Shown piece by piece: positions 11,068 through 17,429 of a stretch of DNA of 20,659 nt; the stretch's first letter is position 1; each line of letters opens with the position of its first letter. The notes under the pieces were generated by a model. That model searched no databases and was not told where the DNA came from. It saw nothing but the letters and a program-made list of their open reading frames with translations. The position numbers and the translations under genes are program-made. This DNA comes from 2-12-FULL-41-17 sp964562855 (GTDB taxonomy: Bacteria > Patescibacteriota > Microgenomatia > Curtissbacterales > GWA2-41-24): the NCBI GenBank assembly GCA_964562855.1, contig CAZLVB010000013.1, forward strand, positions 1 to 20,659, in the 5' to 3' direction.

Positions 11068-12147
11068 GTGAAATTGCTCTTAATCGACGGCAATAGTCTT
11101 TTTCACCGCGCATATCATGCCTTGCCACCGCTTTCAGATAAGACAGGCGAAAATGTCAACGCGGTTTTTGGTTTTTCCAACATGCTGATTAAGGCAATCA
11201 ATGAAGTGAAGCCTACCCACATCGCCTGCGCTTTTGACACGCAGGCGCCGACTTTTCGCCATGTAGAGTTTGAAAAATATAAAGCGCAAAGAGCAGCGCC
11301 GCCGGAGGATTTGTATCCGCAACTGCCGAAACTCAAAAAAGTTTTAGATGCGTGGGGGGTCGGGTATTTCGAAAAAGAAGGGTATGAAGCGGATGATATA
11401 CTGGCGACTATTGCGACAAAAGCAGTTAACAGTTCACCCTTCGACAGAACTCAGGGCAAGCAGTTAACAGTTCACAGAAAGAAAAAGGACCAAAAATCCG
11501 TGAACCGTGAACAGAGAACAGTGAACGTTATTATCCTCTCCGGTGATCGTGATGTACTTCAACTAGTTGATGGGGATGTGAAAGTACAAATGCCCGGATG
11601 GAATTTAAAAGAAACAACTCTCTTTGGTGCTAAAGAAGTTAAGGAGAAATACGGACTTGAGCCTCACCAAATGGTTGATTATAAATCGTTGATTGGAGAT
11701 CCTTCGGATAATGTTCCCGGAGTTTCCGGTATTGGCCCAAAGACAGCGTCGCTGCTTTTGGCCGAGTTTCATACGCTGGAGAATTTGTTTGATAACTTAA
11801 ACGAAGTTAGCGACGTAACAAGGGCAAAACTTGAAGCCGGTAAAGATATGGCACTAGCAGCTAAAAGGCTGGTAGAACTTGATCGTGACGTTGATGTCGG
11901 ATTTAAGATTGATGATTTAAGATTCGAGCCGGACTGGGACAGAGTAAGAAGAGAGTATGAAGAGGAGTTGGGATTTAAAAGTATTTCGGCGAAGATAGGT
12001 ACGATAAGTACGATAAGTACAACAAGTACGAAAGGGACAGATGAGCCCTTCGACACATTCGGTAAACTCAGTGCAAGCAAAGATCAGGGTAAACCCGAAG
12101 AGCCAAAGACTCCCAATAAAAATTCAGACCAGCTTAAATTAGTCTAG
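11068..12147 (+). CDS. Standalone 5'-3' exonuclease (PolA N-terminal domain type)
   Basis: This protein matches the 5'-3' exonuclease / flap endonuclease domain of DNA polymerase I, which removes RNA primers and flaps. Conserved acidic blocks are LLLIDGNSLFHRAYHAL (about 3-19), CAFDTQAPTFRH, YEADDILATIA, ILSGDRDVLQLVD and the helix-hairpin-helix region IGDPSDNVPGVSGIGPKTA. There is no 3'-5' exonuclease or polymerase domain: after LGFKS the chain turns into a low-complexity tail and stops at 359 residues. Residues about 119-153 are an in-frame composite repeat inserted between ATKAV and VIILSGD, and the tail carries a second repeat. It starts with GTG, and its stop directly abuts the next ATG. 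Confidence 0.9.
   Translation: MKLLLIDGNSLFHRAYHALPPLSDKTGENVNAVFGFSNMLIKAINEVKPTHIACAFDTQAPTFRHVEFEKYKAQRAAPPEDLYPQLPKLKKVLDAWGVGYFEKEGYEADDILATIATKAVNSSPFDRTQGKQLTVHRKKKDQKSVNREQRTVNVIILSGDRDVLQLVDGDVKVQMPGWNLKETTLFGAKEVKEKYGLEPHQMVDYKSLIGDPSDNVPGVSGIGPKTASLLLAEFHTLENLFDNLNEVSDVTRAKLEAGKDMALAAKRLVELDRDVDVGFKIDDLRFEPDWDRVRREYEEELGFKSISAKIGTISTISTTSTKGTDEPFDTFGKLSASKDQGKPEEPKTPNKNSDQLKLV
11421..11526 (+). repeat. Composite repeat (family B inside microrepeat family C) in the exonuclease gene
   Basis: Two identical 17-base copies of AGCAGTTAACAGTTCAC (11421-11437 and 11459-11475) surround a family B palindrome, CCCTTCGACAGAACTCAGGG. After a short A-rich spacer come inverted copies, CCGTGAACCGTGAACAG and AACAGTGAAC. 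The frame stays open throughout. Confidence 0.85.
11998..12095 (+). repeat. Microrepeat and family B variant in the exonuclease tail
   Basis: A nine-base microrepeat of the form TACGATAAG is repeated about four times with drift (11999-12035). It is followed by CCCTTCGACACATTCGGTAA and then ACTCAGTGCAAGC and GATCAGGGTAAACC, which looks like one family B unit inside another. Confidence 0.7.
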
Positions 12148-13512
12148 ATGAAAATTGCTTTGGTTCATGATTACTTGAATGAATTCGGAGGCGCCGAAAG
12201 AGTACTTGAGGCGTTTTGCGAGATATGGCCGGATGCTCCGATTTACACCGCTTTTGTAAACAAAAATTCTTCCGCATATAAGCGTTTCGTTGGCACGAAA
12301 AGCTTTTCTTCGAATAAGCGTTTTAAAGGGAAAAAAATTATTACTTCCTGGGCGCAGAATGTGCCCTTCTTTGCTGCCTTTTTACATTCGCCGCTGAGAT
12401 TTCTGGCGCCTTTAATTTGGGGCAGTTTTGATTTTTCCAATTATGACGTTGTTTTGGCTTCTTCCAGCTGGTTTGTGACGAGGGGGTTCAAGAAGGGAAA
12501 CCCTTCGACTCCCCTTCGACCCATTCGAGAAACTCCCTTCGAAGTAACTCAGGGCAAGCAGGGCAAGCAAGCTCAGGGTCGCTCAGGGTCTCAACCTTTG
12601 GTTGAGATCTGCTATTGCCATACGCCGCCGAGATATCTTTACGGTTATCCGACTTCTGTCGAGTGGCAAAAGTACTGGCCGATGCGCATTTATGCGGCAA
12701 TTGTCAACCACTACATGAGAGTCTATGATTTTGAAGCTTCACAGAAAACAGATTATTTTATTGCCAATTCCCATGAGGTGGCAGCCAGAATTAGAAAGTT
12801 TTACAGACGTGATTCGAAAGTGATTTATCCGCCGGTAGACGTAAAAAAGTTCACAGTTCACCCTTCGACAGAGCTCAGGGCGAGCAGTTTACAGTTAACA
12901 GTCAAGAAAAAATCTGTGAACCGACAACCGACAACCGACAACTACTTCCTGGTTGTTTCTCGTCTAGTTGCTGCCAAAAAAGTCGATATCGTTGTTGAAG
13001 TTTGCGCCAAGTTGGGCTTGTCGCTTGCGGTGGTGGGTGATGGGAAGGAGATGGATTCGCTGAAAAAACTTGCTGATCGATCTACCGTGAACCGTGAACC
13101 GTCAACCGTCAACTTCTTAGGCGAAGTTTCTGATGACAAACTGATCGCGCTTTACCAAAACTGCCGGGCGGTGATTTTTCCTGCGTCACAAGAGGATTTC
13201 GGCTTGGTGCCGGTTGAGGCTGCGGCATGCGGCAAGCCGGTTATTGTCAATGCGGAGGGCGGAGTATTGGAGTCGGTTATTGATGCTTCGACAGGCTCAG
13301 CACAAGCTGGTCAGATGAAAGGGAAGTGCACCGGGGTTTATTTTGATCCGCCAACCACTGGATCTTTGACCTTGGCCCTTAATAACTTTATGGCTTTGGA
13401 GAAAAAAGGCTATTTTGACCCGGCCTTTATCCGCAACCATGCGCGGAAATTCAGTAAAGAGCGCTTCAAGCGCGAGATTTTAAGGTTTGTCCAGAGTAAA
13501 ACAAAAGCCTGA
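12148..13512 (+). CDS. Glycosyltransferase family 4 (group 1)
   Basis: A GT-B fold enzyme that moves a sugar from a nucleotide-sugar donor, probably in cell-surface polysaccharide assembly; donor and acceptor cannot be told. The N-terminal domain begins MKIALVHDYLNEFGGAERVLE with the glycine loop. The C-terminal domain has VVSRLVAAKKVDIVVE, AVVGDGKEMDSL and the signature EDFGLVPVEAAACGKPVI (about 349-366) with the two donor-binding glutamates. The 454-residue chain is longer than usual because of four in-frame repeat insertions: residues about 118-149, 236-265, 311-322 and 379-389. All lie in likely surface loops between conserved blocks. Its ATG follows directly on the stop codon of the exonuclease. 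Confidence 0.92.
   Translation: MKIALVHDYLNEFGGAERVLEAFCEIWPDAPIYTAFVNKNSSAYKRFVGTKSFSSNKRFKGKKIITSWAQNVPFFAAFLHSPLRFLAPLIWGSFDFSNYDVVLASSSWFVTRGFKKGNPSTPLRPIRETPFEVTQGKQGKQAQGRSGSQPLVEICYCHTPPRYLYGYPTSVEWQKYWPMRIYAAIVNHYMRVYDFEASQKTDYFIANSHEVAARIRKFYRRDSKVIYPPVDVKKFTVHPSTELRASSLQLTVKKKSVNRQPTTDNYFLVVSRLVAAKKVDIVVEVCAKLGLSLAVVGDGKEMDSLKKLADRSTVNREPSTVNFLGEVSDDKLIALYQNCRAVIFPASQEDFGLVPVEAAACGKPVIVNAEGGVLESVIDASTGSAQAGQMKGKCTGVYFDPPTTGSLTLALNNFMALEKKGYFDPAFIRNHARKFSKERFKREILRFVQSKTKA
12501..12588 (+). repeat. Triply nested family B palindromes in the glycosyltransferase gene
   Basis: Three 5' halves in a row (CCCTTCGACT at 12501, CCCTTCGACC at 12512, CCCTTCGAAG at 12535) are followed by three matching 3' halves (CTCAGGG ending at 12554, 12578 and 12588). 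AGGGCAAGC is also duplicated at 12551-12568. The order of halves is what successive insertions into one another would leave. The frame stays open. Confidence 0.82.
12849..12941 (+). repeat. Composite B-in-C repeat in the glycosyltransferase gene
   Basis: TTCACAGTTCA is followed by the family B palindrome CCCTTCGACAGAGCTCAGGG (12861-12880), then AGCAGTTTACAGTTAACAG, an A-rich spacer and TGTGAACC with CGACAAC microrepeats. The order of parts is the same as in the exonuclease gene about 1.4 kb upstream. Confidence 0.82.
13083..13113 (+). repeat. Family C microrepeat in the glycosyltransferase gene
   Basis: ACCGTGAACCGTGAACCGTC continues as AACCGTCAAC, a drifting unit of about eight bases translated as TVNREPSTVN. 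It lacks the left arm seen in the composite copies. Confidence 0.75.
13286..13307 (+). repeat. Family B variant in the glycosyltransferase gene
   Basis: CTTCGACAGGCTCAGCACAA, translated as STGSAQ, sits between ESVIDA and the rest of the C-terminal domain. It is a diverged family B unit with CTCAGCACAAGC in place of CTCAGGGCAAGC. Confidence 0.65.
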
Positions 13513-13535
13513 TTTAGCTTCGTGTCAAGTAGTTG

Positions 13536-13601
13536 ACCCAGTAGAAGTTCTTTCAATCTCTTCTAGATTAAGTAAAACTTTTGAAAGTAACTCTACTGGG
13601 T
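13536..13601. repeat. 66-bp MITE-like inverted-repeat element
   Basis: Two 21-base arms, ACCCAGTAGAAGTTCTTTCA plus A (13536-13556) and the right arm ending CTCTACTGGGT (13581-13601), pair with only two single-base offsets. The right end continues as GGGTTGACA, creating a -35 box (13601-13606) that points to the next genes. The ends resemble those of the element at 3280-3351. Confidence 0.7.
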
Positions 13602-13637
13602 TGACATTAAATTTTGGCAGGTGTTAGCTTAAATTAG

Positions 13638-13823
13638 ATGGCCTCACCGGATCGAGTTGGAGGTGCGTTTGAAAGATTTTGTCCTGATTTTTCCGCTTTC
13701 TCCATCGCGGTTCCTGGTTACATACCTTTTCCCAGACCACCTGAGGTACTGCCAGAACCAGCGATTGAGTCAGGTGACTCTACAAGGATCGAAAAAGATT
13801 TTTCTGATAAGGAAAAGCATTGA
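13638..13823 (+). CDS. Small hypothetical protein, 61 residues
   Basis: I do not recognise this protein. It is proline-rich in the middle (VPGYIPFPRPPEVLPEPAIE) and ends with a charged stretch (RIEKDFSDKEKH). It has no membrane segment or known motif. The best evidence for it being real is that its TGA overlaps the ATG of the next gene as TGATG, an arrangement used for translational coupling. A second frame starting at 13657 is also open but is not coupled to anything. A TTGACA delivered by the inverted-repeat element upstream may serve as its -35 box. Confidence 0.5.
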   Translation: MASPDRVGGAFERFCPDFSAFSIAVPGYIPFPRPPEVLPEPAIESGDSTRIEKDFSDKEKH

Positions 13824-14116
13824 TGCCTCCCGAGCATAAGACCGGATATTATCTTCAAACGCCTGCGTCTGAGCAACAGGCGGTAAGGGAAGCAGAGATT
13901 CTTTCCAATTTCAGGCCAAATGAGGACTTTTCTATCACGATGGACAGATTGATGAACGGACCTATCGAGGTTCGTATGGCGGTTTTGAAGTGGAGAGATC
14001 CTTATGAGCCACCCGAAAGACATGAGTGGGAAAATCCTTATTCTCGGCTCGAGGAGCTTTTAGCTGAATATCCCCAGGAACATACAATTTCGAGAAGCCC
14101 CCTTGACGATAACTAG
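13823..14116 (+). CDS. Hypothetical protein, 97 residues, coupled to the gene before
   Basis: I do not recognise this family. The protein starts MPPEHKTGYYLQTPASEQQ, is highly charged and helical in prediction by eye, and ends AEYPQEHTISRSPLDDN. No membrane segment, signal peptide or metal site is visible. The block ITMDRLMNGPIEVRMAVLKW followed by RDPYEPPERHEW could be a small interaction domain. The ATG shares bases with the stop codon of the previous ORF, so the two probably form a two-gene unit. The frame is open one codon further upstream (TTG at 13820). mutM follows after 34 bases. Confidence 0.6.
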   Translation: MPPEHKTGYYLQTPASEQQAVREAEILSNFRPNEDFSITMDRLMNGPIEVRMAVLKWRDPYEPPERHEWENPYSRLEELLAEYPQEHTISRSPLDDN

Positions 14117-14150
14117 TTTAATCTAGTTTCTGCTACAATCTTCAAAAGAT

Positions 14151-15065
14151 ATGCCTGAGTTACCAGAAGTAACGGTCATAGTCACCTCTCTAAACAGGAA
14201 GCTTAAGGGTCTGATTCTTGACTCCATTGAGTATGACTGGCCCAAGAAATTTTTCTGGGGGAAGTATTCGATTGACGATTTGGCGGGAGCAAAGATTGTT
14301 GGTATTAGAAGGTTAGGGAAAGTGATTTTAATAGAAGTTGCAAAGAGTGACCCTTCGGCTTCGCTCAGGGCGAGCAGAGTTAAAGAGTCGAAGTTGGTGA
14401 TCGCCATTCATCTAAAGCTTACCGGGCAGCTGATTTATCAAGATACCAAAACTCGAATTGCCGGAGGGCACCCAATCCCGCCTTTAAACCAGCCAGTTCC
14501 CAATAAAACCACCAGAGTCACTTTCAGTTTTACCAACGGTGGGAAACTCTATTTTAATGATATGCGTAAATTCGGCTGGGTGAAAATAGTGGAAAGTAAG
14601 GAGTCGAAAGTCAAAGAAGCAATTGGGGCAGAACTTGGGCCGGACCCGCTAGTTATGACTTTCGATGAATTTGCGGCAAGGTTAAAGAAAAAATCACAAG
14701 GGAGAATTAAAAAAGTATTGATGGACCAAACTGTCATTTCCGGTGTTGGCAACATCTACTCCGACGAAGCACTCTGGCGGGCAAAAATCCACCCAAAACG
14801 TTCAGTTGCCAGTCTTTCTCAGAAAGAATTGAAGGCCCTTTTTGAAGGAGTTGGTGATTCCATGAAGTTGGCCATTGAAAAGGGCGGTTCCAGTGCCAAT
14901 TCGTTTGTGGATAGCGGTGGAGAGAAAGGGTTGTTTTTGACGTTTGCTCGCGCTTATCACATGACCGGCAAGCCCTGTGCTCGTTGCAAAACTCTGATAG
15001 TTCGCGAGAAAATGGACGGGAGATCCGCACATTTCTGTCCCAACTGTCAAAGAATTACAAAATGA
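14151..15065 (+). CDS. mutM: Formamidopyrimidine-DNA glycosylase (Fpg)
   Basis: Fpg removes oxidised purines such as 8-oxoguanine and nicks the DNA by beta,delta-elimination. The start MPELPEV carries the catalytic proline and glutamate exposed after Met removal. K57 (RRLGKVILIE) matches the family lysine, IHLKLTGQL and NDMRKFGW are family blocks, and GVGNIYSDEALWRAKIHP is the helix-two-turn-helix. The zinc finger CxxC...CxxC is at the C-terminus (CARCK and CPNC). At 304 residues it is a little long. Residues about 67-76 (DPSASLRASR) are an in-frame family B palindrome. Its TGA overlaps the next ATG by four bases. A TACAAT box lies about 13 bases before the ATG. Confidence 0.96.
   Translation: MPELPEVTVIVTSLNRKLKGLILDSIEYDWPKKFFWGKYSIDDLAGAKIVGIRRLGKVILIEVAKSDPSASLRASRVKESKLVIAIHLKLTGQLIYQDTKTRIAGGHPIPPLNQPVPNKTTRVTFSFTNGGKLYFNDMRKFGWVKIVESKESKVKEAIGAELGPDPLVMTFDEFAARLKKKSQGRIKKVLMDQTVISGVGNIYSDEALWRAKIHPKRSVASLSQKELKALFEGVGDSMKLAIEKGGSSANSFVDSGGEKGLFLTFARAYHMTGKPCARCKTLIVREKMDGRSAHFCPNCQRITK
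14351..14370 (+). repeat. Family B palindrome inside mutM
   Basis: CCCTTCGGCTTCGCTCAGGG, followed by CGAGCAG, differs by one base from the copy in the YbaK-like gene and is read in the same frame (PSASLR against PSTSLR). Confidence 0.85.
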
Positions 15066-16294
15066 CGTTTGTTCCTCACAGTTATATCGAGGTTCTAAAG
15101 CGAAGAAATTTCTTTATACTTATTTTGACTTTACTTTTAGGCCAAACGGCTTCCGGTTTTCTTTTGATTTCCCTAATTTCTTCGGTATTTACCAAAACAG
15201 GCAGTAATTTCGCGGTTTCGGGCATAATTCTTTCTTTGTCGGCATCGAGTTTCTTGATGATGGCCTTTGCCGGTTTGGTTGCCGATATTTTTGACCGCAG
15301 GAAGTTGATAATTTTCGCCAATGCATTTATCACACTGGTTGTTTTTTTGATACTTTTTTCTCTCGATAGGGTGTTTGCTTCGATTTCGCTTTCCTTCTTG
15401 TATTTTGCCGGCAATACCTTTTTTCTGCCGGCAATTTCGGCCGCAACCGCGCAGGTTGTGAGAAAGGAGCAGTTAACAGTTGCCAATTCTGTTTTTATTT
15501 TGAGCCTTGCCGGGGGGCAGATTATCGGCCTTTTTATTGCCGCATTTATACTTTTTTTCTTCGGAGTATTAACAGCTTTGGTGATTTGTGAAATTCTTTT
15601 GGTGATAAGTGTATTTTTGCCGATGCTTCTTCCTAAGCTTGAGGCGAGGAAAAGTGGGCTTGTGACTTTATTTTTTGCACTCAAAGATATCGGTCGTGCC
15701 TTTATCTATATTTTCAGCTCCAAAATAATCTGGTTTTTCTTTTTAACGTTCGCGCTGATGCAGGGAATAGTGGCATTTGGGGCAACTTTAGGCCCCGGGT
15801 TCTTTAACGATGTCTTAAATATACCAATCAACAAAAGTCCGATTGTCTTTTTCCCTGCTTTGTCTTTTGGAATTGTTTTAGGGGCACTTTATGTGCATAA
15901 TCCTAAAGTCAAAGAAAGTTTTTTAGTTTCTGTTGGCCTAGGTATAGTCGGTTTGTTTTCGGTGGTTTTGGGTTTAATTATTAAATTTGCGCTTTTTAGT
16001 GATTTGCTTTTATTTTTGCCGGTTATCATTTACATGGCGAGTGTTGGTTTCGGGGTGATTGTGGCAATGATTGCTGCCAGGACATTTTTGCAAAAAAGCG
16101 TTTCTCACAAATATCAGGGTACTGTTTTTGGTGCCAACATGATTTTTGCGTCACTTTTTGCGTCTGTCGCCTCGCCCCTTGCGGCTACCCTTGAGGTACT
16201 TTTTGGCTACGTTTTTGTTTTAATTTCGGGGGGACTTGTTTTTATGGTTATTTCGGCGGTAATTGACCGAATCAGTAAAAGATGGCAATTTTAA
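15062..16294 (+). CDS. MFS transporter
   Basis: A 410-residue membrane protein with about twelve hydrophobic helices, of the major facilitator superfamily. The loop between helices two and three reads GLVADIFDRRKLIIF, a good match to the MFS motif GxxxDxxxRR. It begins MTFVPHSYIEVLKRRNFFIL. The layout is close to bacterial drug or siderophore exporters (EntS-like), but the substrate cannot be deduced. The frame is open further upstream inside mutM, but the ATG overlapping the mutM stop (ATGA) is the natural start. It overlaps recF by 13 bases at its end. EQLTVANSV resembles the repeat-encoded QLTV but is a normal part of this family. Confidence 0.92.
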   Translation: MTFVPHSYIEVLKRRNFFILILTLLLGQTASGFLLISLISSVFTKTGSNFAVSGIILSLSASSFLMMAFAGLVADIFDRRKLIIFANAFITLVVFLILFSLDRVFASISLSFLYFAGNTFFLPAISAATAQVVRKEQLTVANSVFILSLAGGQIIGLFIAAFILFFFGVLTALVICEILLVISVFLPMLLPKLEARKSGLVTLFFALKDIGRAFIYIFSSKIIWFFFLTFALMQGIVAFGATLGPGFFNDVLNIPINKSPIVFFPALSFGIVLGALYVHNPKVKESFLVSVGLGIVGLFSVVLGLIIKFALFSDLLLFLPVIIYMASVGFGVIVAMIAARTFLQKSVSHKYQGTVFGANMIFASLFASVASPLAATLEVLFGYVFVLISGGLVFMVISAVIDRISKRWQF

Positions 16295-17391
16295 ATCTGG
16301 CACTTGCCAATTTTCGCAATTTTTCCTCAAAGCATGTCCAATTTGATCACAAGCTAACGGTAATAATCGGACCAAACGGTTCCGGCAAAAGCAATATTTT
16401 AGAAGCCATAGCCCTTCTTTCCGGTATTAGATCCAGCAGAGTTGAGACAGATTTGGATTTAATTAAATTCACAAAAAGTGAGGCTAAAATAGAGTCAAAA
16501 GTTGCAAGTTCCGCCTTTGCCGGGGCTTCCACCTTCACTAAAGCTTCGGTGGACAAGTCGGGGGACAGGCAAAGTGAAGAGAAAGTATTGACGATTAATT
16601 TTGTGGTTGTTGATGAATTGCATGTTAAAAAAGCCTACTTTGTGGATTCCATTAAAAAAAGACTTGCCGATTTTGTAGATTATTCTTCGATAGTGATTTT
16701 TCATCCTCAGGATTTGGAATTGGTAACAGGCCCACCTGCACTTCGCCGCCATCATTTGGATTTACAGCTTTCTGCAGTTGACCGTGATTATCATAGAGCA
16801 ATTACTTTTTATAATAAGATTGTTGTTCGCCGAAATAAAGTCCTTGGACGAGTAGCAGAAGGTTCTGCAAAGCAGAATGAGTTGGATTTTTGGGACGAGC
16901 GGCTTTTGGAACATGGAAAATACATTACGGCAAAAAGGGAGGAATTTTTCCAATATCTGAATTTTGTTGAAAAAAGTATTCCGACTGCAGTAAAGGGCAA
17001 TTTAACTTGGGAGCTGGTGCAAAGTACCGTTTCAAGAGATAAGCTTATCAAAAACAGAGAAAGGGATATTACTGCCGGGGTTACTCTTTCCGGTCCGCAT
17101 CGTGATGATTTTAGGTTTATTTTCAATGGGCGCGATCTTTCCTATTTTGGATCTCGGGGGGAAATGCGCATGGCGGTTTTGGCACTGAAGTTAACGGAAC
17201 TTGAATACTGGCAGGTTAAAAATCTTTCAAGGCCGATTTTAGCCCTTGATGATATTTTTTCGGAACTTGACTGGGAGCACAGAGATGCGGTGCTTTCGAT
17301 AGTAGACAAACAGCAAACGATAATTACGGCAGCGGAGAAAGAATCCGTCCCTAAAAATCTTTTTAAAAAAGCAAAAGTTATTAATCTCTGA
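16282..17391 (+). CDS. recF: DNA replication and repair protein RecF
   Basis: RecF is an SMC-like ATPase that helps load RecA at single-strand gaps. The 369-residue protein has NLALANFRNF at the start, Walker A GPNGSGKSN (30-38), the arm region with VTGPPALRRHHLDLQLSAVD, the GPHRDDF block, the signature region FGSRGEMRMAVLALKLTE and Walker B LALDDIFSELDWEHRD. Residues about 74-98 are an alanine- and serine-rich in-frame insertion carrying a different palindromic repeat (family D). The gene starts inside the MFS gene, so the two are co-translated. RecF usually lies near dnaN and gyrB in bacteria, and that context is absent here. Confidence 0.95.
   Translation: MAILNLALANFRNFSSKHVQFDHKLTVIIGPNGSGKSNILEAIALLSGIRSSRVETDLDLIKFTKSEAKIESKVASSAFAGASTFTKASVDKSGDRQSEEKVLTINFVVVDELHVKKAYFVDSIKKRLADFVDYSSIVIFHPQDLELVTGPPALRRHHLDLQLSAVDRDYHRAITFYNKIVVRRNKVLGRVAEGSAKQNELDFWDERLLEHGKYITAKREEFFQYLNFVEKSIPTAVKGNLTWELVQSTVSRDKLIKNRERDITAGVTLSGPHRDDFRFIFNGRDLSYFGSRGEMRMAVLALKLTELEYWQVKNLSRPILALDDIFSELDWEHRDAVLSIVDKQQTIITAAEKESVPKNLFKKAKVINL
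16510..16565 (+). repeat. Family D palindrome inside recF
   Basis: CCGCCTTTGCCGGGGCTTCC leads into CCACC-TTCACTAAAGCTTC-GGTGG, a 5-bp stem, then GGGGGACAGG at the end. It is translated in frame as AFAGASTFTKASVDKSGD and is not part of normal RecF. Its exact ends are uncertain. Confidence 0.65.
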
Positions 17392-17393
17392 TT

Positions 17394-17420
17394 TGGTTAT
17401 TTGCGGTAATTATGCGATAA
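17394..17420 (+). promoter_or_regulatory. Promoter of the Fic gene, leaderless type
   Basis: TTGGTT (from about 17393), a spacer of about 17 bases and GATAAT (17415-17420) precede the GTG start at 17430 by nine bases. No ribosome binding site fits between them, so the transcript is probably leaderless. Confidence 0.6.
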
Positions 17421-17429
17421 TTAGACGCA

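Noticed and set aside
13657..13839. Alternative 60-aa ORF in another frame
   Set aside because: It overlaps the ORF at 13638 that is coupled by TGATG to the next gene; the alternative has no such link.
15460..15490. Family C repeat in the MFS gene (GAGCAGTTAACAGTTGCC)
   Set aside because: The encoded EQLTVANSV is a normal conserved segment of such transporters, so the DNA match is probably chance.
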